From positions 1-64,000 of the forward strand of contig JBBSPV010000015.1 of the NCBI GenBank assembly GCA_038258425.1: 64,000 nucleotides of DNA, written 5' to 3'. Numbering within the stretch: the stretch's first letter is position 1; every line of letters begins with the position of its first letter. The notes below the pieces were generated by a model. That model had not been told where the DNA came from and did not search any database. It saw nothing but the letters and a program-made list of their open reading frames with translations. Shown here one piece after another: positions 42,266-50,412 of the stretch. A program made the position numbers and the translations under genes. The DNA is from DATLGB01 sp038258425. GTDB taxonomy: Bacteria; Actinomycetota; Thermoleophilia; Solirubrobacterales; Solirubrobacteraceae.

Positions 42266-43260
42266 CACGCGCTGGCCCGCCAGTCCACGACGGTCGCGCC
42301 CCACACGAAGCCCGCGCCGAAGGCGCTGAGCAGCAGGCGGGCGCCGTCCGGGAGCCGCCCGGCGGCGCGCGCGTCGGCGAGCGCCAGCGGCAGCGAGGCG
42401 GCGGACACGTTGCCGTAGTTGGCGATGCAGTCCACGACCCTGTCCGCCGGCAGGCCGAGGCGCTGGCCGACGGAGCGGATGATGCGGGTGTTGGCCTGGT
42501 GGTAGACGAAGAGGTCGATGTCCTCGAGCGTCGTCCCGGCGGCCTCGAGCGCCTCGTGCGTCGCTTCGGTCATGCGGGCGACGGCGTGCTTGAAGACCTC
42601 CTGGCCCTCCATCTCGATGAGGCCGCGCGAGCGGTCGGCGAACAGCATCTGCCGCTGCGCCTCCGCGTGCATGACCACCGGGTGCATCTCCCCGGGGCTC
42701 TCCGTGCGCGTGAGCACGACGGCGCCGGCGGCGTCGCCGAAGATCGAGGCGGTGCGCTTGTCGTCGGGGTCGAGGAACGCCGAGAGCTTCTCGGCGCCGA
42801 TCACGAGCACGGCGTCGGCGCGGCCGCTCTCGAGCTGGGCGCCGGCGAGCTGCAGGCCGCCGAGGAAGCCGGTGCAGGCCGCCCCGACGTCGAGCGCCCC
42901 GGCCTGGACGCCGAGCAGGCCGCCGACCATCGGCGCGAGCGTCGGGATGATGTCGTCCTGGGTCGCGGTGGCCGCGAGGATCATGTCGAGGTCCGCGGCG
43001 TCGAGACCGGCGTCGTCGAGGGCGGCGCGGGCGGCCTGGGCGGCGAGCTCGGACAGCGGCTCGTCCGCGGCCAGGTGCCGGCGCTCGCGGATGCCGGTGC
43101 GCGAGACGATCCAGTCGTCGGTGACCCCGATGCGCTCGGCGATGGCGGCGTTGGGGACCACGGTGTCGGGCAGGGCGGTGCCGAGCCCGGCCACGGCGGC
43201 GCCGAAGCGGGTGGCCGCGGCGGGGGCGGCCGGCTGGACGGTGGCGGCGGGCTCAGGCAC
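42265..43260 (-). CDS. fabH: Beta-ketoacyl-ACP synthase III
   Basis: 331 residues, GTG at 43260, overlapping fabD by eight bases. The first 16 residues are a Pro/Ala-rich lead before FGAAVAGLGTALPDTVV. Active-site Cys in DVGAACTGFLGGLQ, His in FVYHQANTRIIRS, Asn in NYGNVSAASLPLAL. It starts each chain from an acyl-CoA primer; the actinobacterial preference for branched primers cannot be read from these motifs. Confidence 0.95.
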   Translation of the reverse strand: MPEPAATVQPAAPAAATRFGAAVAGLGTALPDTVVPNAAIAERIGVTDDWIVSRTGIRERRHLAADEPLSELAAQAARAALDDAGLDAADLDMILAATATQDDIIPTLAPMVGGLLGVQAGALDVGAACTGFLGGLQLAGAQLESGRADAVLVIGAEKLSAFLDPDDKRTASIFGDAAGAVVLTRTESPGEMHPVVMHAEAQRQMLFADRSRGLIEMEGQEVFKHAVARMTEATHEALEAAGTTLEDIDLFVYHQANTRIIRSVGQRLGLPADRVVDCIANYGNVSAASLPLALADARAAGRLPDGARLLLSAFGAGFVWGATVVDWRASA

Positions 43261-44095
43261 GGGCGGGCTCTCCGGTCGACCGGGCGATGCGCTTGACGAG
43301 CTTGGCGAGGACCTGGCCCGGCCCGACGTCGACGTAGGCGTCGACCCCGGCGGTCTGCAGGCCCAGGACCGTCTCGCGCCAGCGGACGGGGGCCGTGAGG
43401 CCCTCGGCCAGTCGGCGGCGGACGTCGTCCATCGGCCTGGCGGTCACGCAGGACCAGACCTCGAGCTGCGCCGGGCGCACGTGCGTGCGCTCCAGCGCCT
43501 CGGCGAAGGCCGGGACCGCGTCGGCCATGAAGGGCGAGTGGAAGGCGCCGGCGACGTTGAGCTCGAGGATGCGGACGCCGGCCTCGCGGAGCTCCGTGCC
43601 GGCGGCGGCGAGGTCGTCGCGGTCGCCGGAGAGCACGAGCTGGCCCGGGGCGTTGTCGTTGGCGATCGGGACCCCGTGGCGCTCGGCGACAGCGCGCACG
43701 GTGGCGTCGTCCCCGCCGAGGGCGGCGAGCATCGTCCCGTCGCCGCGGGCGCGGCCGGACTCGCTCATCACCCGGCCGCGCAGGGCGGCGAGGCGCAGCG
43801 CGTCGCGCTCGGACAGCACCCCGGCGACGGCGAGGGCGGTGAGCTCGCCGAGCGAGTGGCCGGCGAGGGCGACGGGAGCGTCGGCCAGCTCGCCGCGCCG
43901 GGCCTCCCAGCCGGCGAGGCTGGCGGCGAGGATCGCGGGCTGGGCGTAGCGCGTGTCCTCGTCGGCGCGGGCGAACGGGTCCTCGCCGACGGCGTCGGCG
44001 GTCAGCTCGAGCAGGTCGGGACGGACGTCCGCGACGTGGTCGCGCATGTCGGGCTGTTGGCTGCCCTGGCCGGGGAAGAGGATCGCGGTCGCCAT
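43253..44095 (-). CDS. fabD: Malonyl-CoA:ACP transacylase
   Basis: 280 residues, first gene of the operon. ILFPGQGSQQPDM (oxyanion loop), GHSLGELTAL (nucleophile Ser), and GAFHSPFM (catalytic His) are all present. It loads malonate on ACP. The promoter of the operon should lie in the 75 bases between its ATG at 44095 and the SnoaL stop, where a hairpin at 44148-44165 insulates it. Confidence 0.95.
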   Translation of the reverse strand: MATAILFPGQGSQQPDMRDHVADVRPDLLELTADAVGEDPFARADEDTRYAQPAILAASLAGWEARRGELADAPVALAGHSLGELTALAVAGVLSERDALRLAALRGRVMSESGRARGDGTMLAALGGDDATVRAVAERHGVPIANDNAPGQLVLSGDRDDLAAAGTELREAGVRILELNVAGAFHSPFMADAVPAFAEALERTHVRPAQLEVWSCVTARPMDDVRRRLAEGLTAPVRWRETVLGLQTAGVDAYVDVGPGQVLAKLVKRIARSTGEPARA

Positions 44096-44147
44096 GTGCA
44101 GACACTCACCCCGCCCGGCCGCTCAGGGAACCCGTCCTTAGACACGG

Positions 44148-44165
44148 ACCCCCCGACCGGGGGGT
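44148..44165 (-). terminator. Stem-loop between the SnoaL gene and fabD
   Basis: ACCCCCC and GGGGGGT form a perfect seven-base stem with a four-base loop seven bases downstream of the SnoaL-type stop codon. There is no T tract, so if it terminates transcription it is of the hairpin-only kind common in high-GC actinobacteria. Confidence 0.5.
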
Positions 44166-44171
44166 GCCCCG

Positions 44172-44558
44172 TCAGCGGGCGGGGGGTGCGAGCAGGACCC
44201 GCGGGTCGAAGTACGCCGTGGAACGGGCGATCCGGCCGTCGGCGAGCTCGAGCACCGTCACGCCCTCGTAGGCGATCTCCTCGCCGCGGCTCGACGGCGT
44301 CGCGGTCGAGGTCCACTCGAGGGCGACGGCGTCGTCGGAGACCACGACCTGGCGGAACTCGGAGTGGATCGACTCGAACGTGTCCCGGTAGGCCGTCCAG
44401 AACTCCCGCGCGCCGTCCGGACCCTCGAAGGTGCGGGTGGTCGCGGTGTTGCCGCTGACGGCCCCGGGGGCGTAGAGCTCGGCGAGGCGGTCGGCGCCGT
44501 CGCCGTCCTCGAGCGCGTGGAGGCCGTCGACGAAGGTCTGGGCGAGATCGCTGGACAT
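44172..44558 (-). CDS. SnoaL-like (NTF2-fold) protein
   Basis: 128 residues, ATG at 44558. Single cystatin-like NTF2 domain: FVDGLHALEDGDGADRLAEL, GPDGAREFWTAYRDTFESI and VVVSDDAVALEWTSTATP, then a VTVLELADGRIARSTAYFD beta-sheet end. These serve as small hydrolases, isomerases or binding proteins; nothing here fixes the ligand. It is upstream of and in line with the fab operon, but separated by the stem-loop. Confidence 0.82.
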   Translation of the reverse strand: MSSDLAQTFVDGLHALEDGDGADRLAELYAPGAVSGNTATTRTFEGPDGAREFWTAYRDTFESIHSEFRQVVVSDDAVALEWTSTATPSSRGEEIAYEGVTVLELADGRIARSTAYFDPRVLLAPPAR

Positions 44559-44624
44559 GGTCGGAGCCTTTCCCGGCGCCCGATCGGCGCACACCGGGGC
44601 TGGCGCGGGGTAGGTCATCCCGGG

Positions 44625-45047
44625 ATGACCCGCATCTACGCCGCCGACTCCGCCGCCACGCCCGCCGCCGCCTGGCCCCTGCTCGCCGAGCCGGACCGCT
44701 GGCACGAGTGGTCCCCGCACGTCCGCGGCGCCGTCGGCCTCGGCGAGCCCGAGGTCGGCGACCGGCGCCGGGGCGCGGTCATGCTGCTCGGCGTCCTGCC
44801 CGTCCCCGCCCGCATCGTGGCCAAGGCCGACGGGCGCTCCTGGACCTGGCGCGTGGGGCCGATGACCATGGAGCACGCGGTCAACCCGCGAGCGGGCGGC
44901 GGCAGCCGCATCTCCGTGAGCCTGAACGCCCCCGGCCCGCTCGAGCCGGTGCTGGCGGCGACCTACGGCCCGGTCATCCAGCTGCTCGTCACCCGGCTCG
45001 CGCGGCTGGCGGCCTCGAGCAGCACGGGCACGAGCTCCGCCGGCTGA
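44625..45047 (+). CDS. SRPBCC (START-like/polyketide cyclase) family protein
   Basis: 140 residues from the ATG at 44625. The opening AADSAATPAAAWPLLAEPDRWHEWSPHV is the START-like helix-grip signature (described in parts: ATPAAAWPLLAEPD, RWHEWSPHVRG), followed by VGDRRRGAVMLLG and GRSWTWRVGP. It binds a hydrophobic ligand or acts as a cyclase-like protein. Its last 85 bases overlap the 3' end of the convergent HAD gene. Confidence 0.8.
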   Translation: MTRIYAADSAATPAAAWPLLAEPDRWHEWSPHVRGAVGLGEPEVGDRRRGAVMLLGVLPVPARIVAKADGRSWTWRVGPMTMEHAVNPRAGGGSRISVSLNAPGPLEPVLAATYGPVIQLLVTRLARLAASSSTGTSSAG

Positions 45048-45643
45048 GCCACGAGCACGTCGGCCCCGGCCGCCTCGAGCTCCGCGCGGTCGCCGATGCC
45101 CCACAGCACCCCGACCGCGAGCAGCCCGTGGGCGCGGGCGCCCTCGACGTCGTGGCGGCGGTCGCCGACCATCGCCAGCGGCCGCGCGCCGGGCCCGAGC
45201 CCCGCGATCGCCTCGGCGATGGTCTCCGCCTTGCCGGCCGTGCCGGTCAGCGCCGGCCCGGCGACGACCTCGATCCGATCGCGCAGGCCGATCGCCTCGA
45301 GCGTCGGCCCGGCGAGGGGCAGCGGCTTGGAGGTCGCCACGGCCAGCCGCACGTGCGGCGCGAGGGCGTCCAGGGCCTCCGCGACCCCCGGGAAGGCGGG
45401 CGTCTGACGCAGCGCGACGGCGTAGTCGGCGCGGTAGTCGGCGACGCACGCCTCGACCTCGGGAGCCTCGGCCGGCAGGCCCATGAGCGTGCCGAAGGCG
45501 AGCCGGGTCGGTGGCCCGATCATCGCCTCGAGCTCCGCCGCGGGTCGCGGGCCGTGGCCGTGCGCGGCCAGCGCCCGGATCATGCACGCGACGATCGTCG
45601 CCCGCGAATCGGCCAGACAGCCGTCCAAGTCGAAGAGGACGGC
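44963..45643 (-). CDS. HAD-superfamily phosphatase (phosphoglycolate phosphatase-like), start uncertain
   Basis: The conserved part begins at VLFDLDGCLADSRATI (motif I with both Asp residues), then a helical cap, VAVATSKPLPLAGPT (motif II) and PLAMVGDRRHDVEGARAHG (motif IV). The order and spacing are those of Gph-like phosphatases. No ATG, GTG or TTG lies in frame close before motif I; the first is an ATG at 45820, whose extra residues are Arg/Ser/Pro-rich and overlap the PRC-barrel-like gene. The boundary given starts just before the domain. Either a rare start codon or a sequence error is possible. Confidence 0.75.
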   Translation of the reverse strand, partial: AVLFDLDGCLADSRATIVACMIRALAAHGHGPRPAAELEAMIGPPTRLAFGTLMGLPAEAPEVEACVADYRADYAVALRQTPAFPGVAEALDALAPHVRLAVATSKPLPLAGPTLEAIGLRDRIEVVAGPALTGTAGKAETIAEAIAGLGPGARPLAMVGDRRHDVEGARAHGLLAVGVLWGIGDRAELEAAGADVLVAQPAELVPVLLEAASRASRVTSSWMTGP

Positions 45644-45662
45644 CGGCCGGCGCGTGTCGGGC

Positions 45663-45998
45663 CTAGGGATGGGACTGGTCGCGCAGATCGGCGTCCGAGA
45701 TGCCGTAGTGCGCGTAGACCGCCTCGAACTCGTCCTCCGTGAGCTGCTCGCCGGCGGGCGAGGGGGCGCTCTCGACGGCGTCGGCGGCGTAGGGGACGGT
45801 GACCGCGCCCTCCTCCTCATCCACGTCGGCGTCGGCCAGGGGGACGAGGACCGGGCCGGCTTCGGCGCTGACGAGCAGCAGGGCGGGGCGATCCTCGCCC
45901 GCGAAGCTGTAGACCTCCTCGACCTCGCCCACCTCCGTGTCGGTGGCGATCAGCGTCGCCCCCCTCAGCGCGGCCAGCGCGTCCTCGTGCGAGCTCAT
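45663..45998 (-). CDS. PRC-barrel-like protein
   Basis: 111 residues from the ATG at 45998. ALRGATLIATDTEVGEVEEV and GPVLVPLADADVDEEEGAVTV resemble the PRC-barrel domain (as in RimM and in photosynthetic H subunits), followed by a short acidic helix with LTEDEFEAVYAHYG. Very acidic overall. It is not known what it does; the single-domain form is frequent in actinobacteria beside stress genes. Confidence 0.65.
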   Translation of the reverse strand: MSSHEDALAALRGATLIATDTEVGEVEEVYSFAGEDRPALLLVSAEAGPVLVPLADADVDEEEGAVTVPYAADAVESAPSPAGEQLTEDEFEAVYAHYGISDADLRDQSHP

Positions 45999-46060
45999 CG
46001 GGTCCTCTCGGGTCTCGGGGTCGGCGTCACCTCCGGGCCCGTACCCGCCGTCCCCGGCGC

Positions 46061-46663
46061 CTAGGCGATGAGCCCGAGCCTCTGGGCGCGCTGGACCGCC
46101 TCGGCCCGGTTGCGCACCTCGAGCTTGCGGTACAGGGCGCTGGTGTGCTCCTTGACCGTATGCGGCGAGAGGAACAGCCGCCCCGCGATCTCGCGGTTCG
46201 TCGCGCCCTGGGCGACGAGGTCGAGCACCTCCTGCTCGCGCTCGGAGAGCAGCGTGGCCGCCGTCTCGCCCTGGGGCTCGAAGACCGTCATGCCCAGGCC
46301 GACCATGCGCACGGCGCGCGCCACGTCGCCGGCCGCCCAGTCCTTGGAGACGAAGCCGGAGGCGCCCGCGGCCCGCGCGGCCCGGGCCGAGATGCGCCCG
46401 GCGCCCGAGATGAGCAGCACGCGCGTGCCGGGCGAGGCGGCCCTCAGCCGCTCGCACAGGTCGGCGCCCGACTCCGCGCCGAGGAAGAGATCCACGAGCG
46501 CGACCTGCGGGGCCTGGCTGCGGGCCAGCGCCATCGCCTCCTCCCCCGTGCGCGCCGAGAGGAACCGCTCGACCCACGGCTGCTCACCGAGCATGAGCCG
46601 GAAGCCCCAGTGCACGACGTCGTGATCGTCGACGACCATCACGCGCAGGCGGCGCTCGCTCAC
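46061..46663 (-). CDS. LuxR/NarL-family response regulator
   Basis: 200 residues, GTG start, overlapping the kinase stop by four bases. The receiver domain has VMVVDDHDVVHWGFRLML, phospho-acceptor Asp in VALVDLFLG (about residue 57) and VSKDW (Lys). The C-terminal LuxR-type helix-turn-helix is LSEREQEVLDLVAQGATNRE with LFLSPHTVKEHTSALYRKL. It is the partner of the sensor kinase just upstream in the operon. Confidence 0.93.
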   Translation of the reverse strand: MSERRLRVMVVDDHDVVHWGFRLMLGEQPWVERFLSARTGEEAMALARSQAPQVALVDLFLGAESGADLCERLRAASPGTRVLLISGAGRISARAARAAGASGFVSKDWAAGDVARAVRMVGLGMTVFEPQGETAATLLSEREQEVLDLVAQGATNREIAGRLFLSPHTVKEHTSALYRKLEVRNRAEAVQRAQRLGLIA

Positions 46664-47772
46664 GAGCGCTCCAGCGGCACCGTGAGCCGGACCCGCCAGC
46701 GGTCGCCCGCCGCGGGGCCGAACTCGACGATCCCGCCGTGCTCGAGCGCCTCGAAGGCCGCGAGCCGCAGGCCCATGCCGGCCTTGCGGGCGTCGCGCGA
46801 GGCGACCCCGTCGTTGCCGACCTCGAGCACGAAGGCGCCGTCGGCCTCCCGCGCGCGCACCTCGACGCGCGTCGGCTCGGCGTGCTTGGCGGCGTTGCGC
46901 ACGGCCTCGCGCAGGACGGACTGCGTCACGGGCTCGAGCCCCGCGGGGACGACGAGGCGCTCGCCCTCGGCCAGGCCGACGTCGAGGCCGTAGGCCCGGG
47001 CCAGCCGGCGCACCTCCTCCTGGAGGGTCCGGGTGGTGGGTGGGCTCGAGCGCGCCAGCGGCCGCTGCAGCGCGGCGCGCAGCTCGTTGAGCGCGTGGGA
47101 GACCTCATCGGCGCAGCGCTCGCGGTCGGCCTGGCCCAGCCCGCCGTGGCCCGCGAGGGCGAGCGAGACCCCGAAGAGCCGCTGCACGACGGCCTCGTGG
47201 AGGTCGCGGGCGAGGTCGATGCGGTCCGAGAGCTGGCGGGAGCGCTCGTGCTCGCGGGCGGCGTAGCGCGCGCCCGCGGCGAGGGCGGAGACCTTGCCCA
47301 GCGACCACAGGGAGTAGCGCTCGGCCTCCGTGAGCGGCCCGATCGCCATGTCCCGGTCGGCCATGATCACCCCGCGCGGGCGGCCGCCGGCGGCCACCGG
47401 GATGCAGACCATGAGGCCGTCCATGAGGAGGTGGTGGAACTCCTCGGGCAGCTCGCGCTCGACGTCGGCGGTCATCTCCGCGACCGTGTCCTCGGCCAGC
47501 GCGCGCCGGGCCACGGCGACCTGGGCGGTGGTGGGGGAAGCGCCGTCGAAGAGCTCCAGCGCGATCCCGTGCGCGCCCATCGCGCGCACCTCGCGGTGGT
47601 CCTCGTCGTAGGCGAAGAACACGGCGCGCCGCATGGCGCCGATCCGGCAGGTGGTCTCGGCCATGCGCGAGTAGAAGCGCTCCTCCCCCGCGTCGGCCTC
47701 CGACAGCACCTGCGCGATGAGGTCCAGCGCGCCGAGGGGCATCGCCACGGGGCTGTCGGGACGGGGCGCCAC
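46660..47772 (-). CDS. Sensor histidine kinase (GAF, HisKA_3, HATPase)
   Basis: 370 residues, GTG start. An N-terminal GAF-like domain (about residues 20-160) with no membrane segment, so a soluble sensor. The HisKA_3 dimerisation helix is LARDLHEAVVQRLFGVSLAL with the phosphorylated His, and the ATPase domain has LREAVRNAAKHAEPTRVEV (N box) and GMGLRLAAFEALEHGG (G box). This is the NarL-type, LuxR-coupled kinase family. The signal is unknown; the GAF domain has two Cys (TCRIGAMR, MVCIPV). Confidence 0.9.
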   Translation of the reverse strand: MAPRPDSPVAMPLGALDLIAQVLSEADAGEERFYSRMAETTCRIGAMRRAVFFAYDEDHREVRAMGAHGIALELFDGASPTTAQVAVARRALAEDTVAEMTADVERELPEEFHHLLMDGLMVCIPVAAGGRPRGVIMADRDMAIGPLTEAERYSLWSLGKVSALAAGARYAAREHERSRQLSDRIDLARDLHEAVVQRLFGVSLALAGHGGLGQADRERCADEVSHALNELRAALQRPLARSSPPTTRTLQEEVRRLARAYGLDVGLAEGERLVVPAGLEPVTQSVLREAVRNAAKHAEPTRVEVRAREADGAFVLEVGNDGVASRDARKAGMGLRLAAFEALEHGGIVEFGPAAGDRWRVRLTVPLERS

Positions 47773-48087
47773 GCGCCCAGCATGCCATCTGCAGGCAGGC
47801 GGCGGACGTTAACCGCGAGCGCCCCGTCGAGGACGAGGCGCTCAAGCGTTCGACGCGGGACCGGGCCGCTCGAGGTCCCTCACCGTCAGCGCAGAGCGCC
47901 GGGCGGCTCGGGCGGCGGACCTCTCACCTCGTGGCCTCGCTCTTGACGGCTCGGCCCCGCGTCGTGGACAACCGTACGCTCGGCCAGCCGGCCTACGCAA
48001 GGGGACCGCGCGGCTCCGTGCCGCACTTTGCGACGTTCGGCACGACTTGAGCCGTCGTTGACTGCTGCCTGCGACACTGTTCGGACC
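47773..48087. other. Intergenic region between the kinase and the site-2 protease genes
   Basis: No coding frame in this 315-base stretch has plausible composition, and no tRNA or clear repeat was seen. It must hold the divergent promoters; a TTGACT at 48058-48063 could be a -35 box for the protease gene but no convincing -10 follows. Confidence 0.4.
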
Positions 48088-48960
48088 ATGGGATCCTCGC
48101 CGCAGTGGCTTCCGCCCCAGTCCCTGTCGCCCGCGCCCTCCTCCGAGCCGGCTGCGCCGCAGGGCCTGCCCGGCGGCGACGAGCAGCCGCCGTTCATCAA
48201 GCGGGTCGGTGGGGCCATCGTCGCCCTCGGCGTCCTGCTGCTGAAGTTCGGCAAGTTCGCGCTGATCGGGCTCAAGGGAGCGAAGTTCCTCACCACGTCG
48301 GCGACGATGCTCGTCTCCGTCGCCGCCTACGCGCTGATCTGGGGCTGGCCGTTCGCGGCGGGCTTCGTCGGTCTGCTCTTCCTGCACGAGATGGGTCACT
48401 ACATCCAGCTGCGCCGCGAGGGCGTGCGGCCGAGCGGCATGCTCTTCATCCCGTTCCTCGGCGCGGTCGTCGGGGCCCGGTCCATGGGCGGCAGCGCCCT
48501 CGCCGAGGCGCGCGTCGGCCTCGCCGGACCCGTCCTCGGCTCGCTCGCCGCCGCCGGCGTCGCCGTCGCCGGCTTCGCGCTGGACTCCGATTTCCTCAAG
48601 GCGCTCGCCTTCGTCGGCTTCTTCCTCAACCTCTTCAACCTCGTGCCCGTGGTTCCCCTCGACGGCGGCCGCGCGATGGCGGCGATGGCGCCGTGGATGT
48701 GGTTCGTCGGGCTCGGGGCGATGGTGCTGCTGCTGCTGCTGCGGCCCAACCCGATCCTCATCCTGCTCGTGCTCGTCGGCGTCATGGAGACCTTCCGCCG
48801 CTGGAAGGCGCGCCGCAGCGGCGAGGAGGGCAACGCGAGCTACTACGACGTGCGCCCGGTGCACCGGCTCGCCGTCGGGGCGGTCTACGTGGGGCTGATC
48901 GTCGCGCTGGCGATCGGGATGGACCTCACGCACGTCGTGCGCGACTTCTCGAACACGTAG
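48088..48960 (+). CDS. Site-2 protease family (M50) zinc metalloprotease
   Basis: 290 residues from the ATG at 48088. Zinc site HEMGHYIQLRREGV (HExxH), the third ligand in NLVPVVPLDGGRAMAAM (Asp), and six or seven membrane segments (LIWGWPFAAGFVGLLFL, ALAFVGFFLNLFNL and others). A Pro/Ser-rich N-terminal tail of about 45 residues is cytoplasmic. S2P enzymes cut membrane-embedded substrates such as anti-sigma factors. No PDZ domain is present. Confidence 0.9.
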   Translation: MGSSPQWLPPQSLSPAPSSEPAAPQGLPGGDEQPPFIKRVGGAIVALGVLLLKFGKFALIGLKGAKFLTTSATMLVSVAAYALIWGWPFAAGFVGLLFLHEMGHYIQLRREGVRPSGMLFIPFLGAVVGARSMGGSALAEARVGLAGPVLGSLAAAGVAVAGFALDSDFLKALAFVGFFLNLFNLVPVVPLDGGRAMAAMAPWMWFVGLGAMVLLLLLRPNPILILLVLVGVMETFRRWKARRSGEEGNASYYDVRPVHRLAVGAVYVGLIVALAIGMDLTHVVRDFSNT

Positions 48961-49082
48961 CTCGTCACCGCCGCCCGCGGGGAATGCCCGCGTGATCGAG
49001 CGCGGCTGGCCCCTGATCAGCGATTCGCCATACCTGGCCAGCGGCTCGTACATCGCACTGCCGTGCGCCCATGAGCTCACCC

Positions 49083-49766
49083 TCACGAGTCGGGCGCGAG
49101 GCCTCGCACGACGCCGAGGGTGAAGCCGTCATAGCCCTTGGCGCCCACGGTCTGCAGCGTCGTGGCGTCCAGGCGCGGGTCGTCGGCGAGCTGCTCGTGC
49201 AGGCGCCGGCCGCCGCGCACGCCGGGCTCCTGCGTCCCGGCATCGACGAGGCGCCCGTCGCGCACGACGTTGTCCGCGACGATCACCGCGCCCGGCCGGG
49301 AGAGCTCGATCGCCCGGCTCACGTAGTCGGGCGTGCGGGCCTTGTCGGCGTCCACGAACGTGAGGTCGAACGTGTCGGTGCCCGAGGCCCGGAGCCGATC
49401 GAGCGTCTCCAGCGCCGGCCCGACGTGCAGGTCGACGCGCTCGGCGACCCCGGCGCGCTCGAGGTTGGCGCGGGCCACGGCGGCGTGGTGCGCGTCGACC
49501 TCGAGCGTCACGATGCGCCCGTCCGCCGGCAGCGCCCGAGCGAACCAGAGCGTGCTGTAGCCGCCGAGGGTGCCGATCTCGAGGATCCGCCGGGCCCGGA
49601 GGATGCGCGCGAGCAGGTGCAGGAACTTGCCCTGCGCGGGGCTGACGTCGATCGCCGGCAGCCCGGCCTCGGCGTTGGCCGCGAGCGCGGCCTCGAGCGC
49701 CGGGTCGGCGCCGACGAGGTGCTCGGCGACATACGCGTCGACCGCGGTCCAGAGGTCTCGGCTCAT
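49083..49766 (-). CDS. Class I SAM-dependent O-methyltransferase
   Basis: 227 residues. SAM site ILEIGTLGGYSTLWFARAL, then LEVDAHHAAVARANL and FVDADKARTPDYVSRAIEL with PGAVIVADNVVRDG, the caffeoyl-CoA/catechol O-methyltransferase pattern (metal-binding Asp residues in DADK and ADN). The methyl acceptor is unknown; a catechol is likely. The gene overlaps the smpB stop by four bases and ends the smpB transcript. Confidence 0.92.
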   Translation of the reverse strand: MSRDLWTAVDAYVAEHLVGADPALEAALAANAEAGLPAIDVSPAQGKFLHLLARILRARRILEIGTLGGYSTLWFARALPADGRIVTLEVDAHHAAVARANLERAGVAERVDLHVGPALETLDRLRASGTDTFDLTFVDADKARTPDYVSRAIELSRPGAVIVADNVVRDGRLVDAGTQEPGVRGGRRLHEQLADDPRLDATTLQTVGAKGYDGFTLGVVRGLAPDS

Positions 49767-50248
49767 CCGGCTGCCGACCGGCGCTCGGACATCGCGCGCT
49801 CGACGTCGCGGCGCATGTCGCGCTCCTTGATCGACTGGCGCTTGTCGCCGACGTCCTTGCCGCGCGCGAGGGCGATCTCGACCTTCGCCCGGCCGTCGGA
49901 GAAGTAGATCCGCGTCGGGACGAGGGTGAAGCCGCGCTCGCGGGCGTCCAGGCGCTCGAGCTGCTGCTTGTGGACGAGCAGCTTGCGCGGGCGCTCCGGC
50001 TCGTGGTTCTCGCGCGACGCCGGGGCGTAGGGCGGGATGTGGACGTTGTGGAGGTAGAGCTCGCCGCCGTCGATGGACGCGTAGCCGTCCTTGATCTGCG
50101 CCTTGCCGCCGCGCAGCGACTTGACCTCGGTGCCCGTCAGGACCATGCCGGCCTCCAGGCGGTCGAGCAGGTGGTAGCGGAACGCCGCCTGGCGGTTGGT
50201 CGCCACGTCGCCGGGTGCCGTCTTGCGCTTGCCGCCCTTCCTGGCCAT
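49763..50248 (-). CDS. smpB: SsrA-binding protein
   Basis: 161 residues from the ATG at 50248 (another ATG at 50260 is in frame). NRQAAFRYHLLDRLEAGMVL, GTEVKSLRGGKAQIKDGYAS and LHNVHIPPYAPASRENHEPE are hallmark SmpB segments, and the C-terminal KDVGDKRQSIKERDMRRDV is the tail that enters the mRNA channel. It works with the tmRNA encoded 16 kb away at 33779-34148. The transcript continues into the methyltransferase gene. Confidence 0.96.
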   Translation of the reverse strand: MARKGGKRKTAPGDVATNRQAAFRYHLLDRLEAGMVLTGTEVKSLRGGKAQIKDGYASIDGGELYLHNVHIPPYAPASRENHEPERPRKLLVHKQQLERLDARERGFTLVPTRIYFSDGRAKVEIALARGKDVGDKRQSIKERDMRRDVERAMSERRSAAG

Positions 50249-50412
50249 CAGGCCGACCATGCTACGGGCGCCGCGGTTCGCGTCGGGCACCACGTCGCCC
50301 CACGGGCGGGGTGGTCCGGCCAGCGGTCCGCCCCGGTCCGCACGCCAGACCACCCGCTCCGGCGGCCGCGGTGGGGCGGCTCGCGGACCGCGGCCCGCGA
50401 TCAGCCGGGCCA

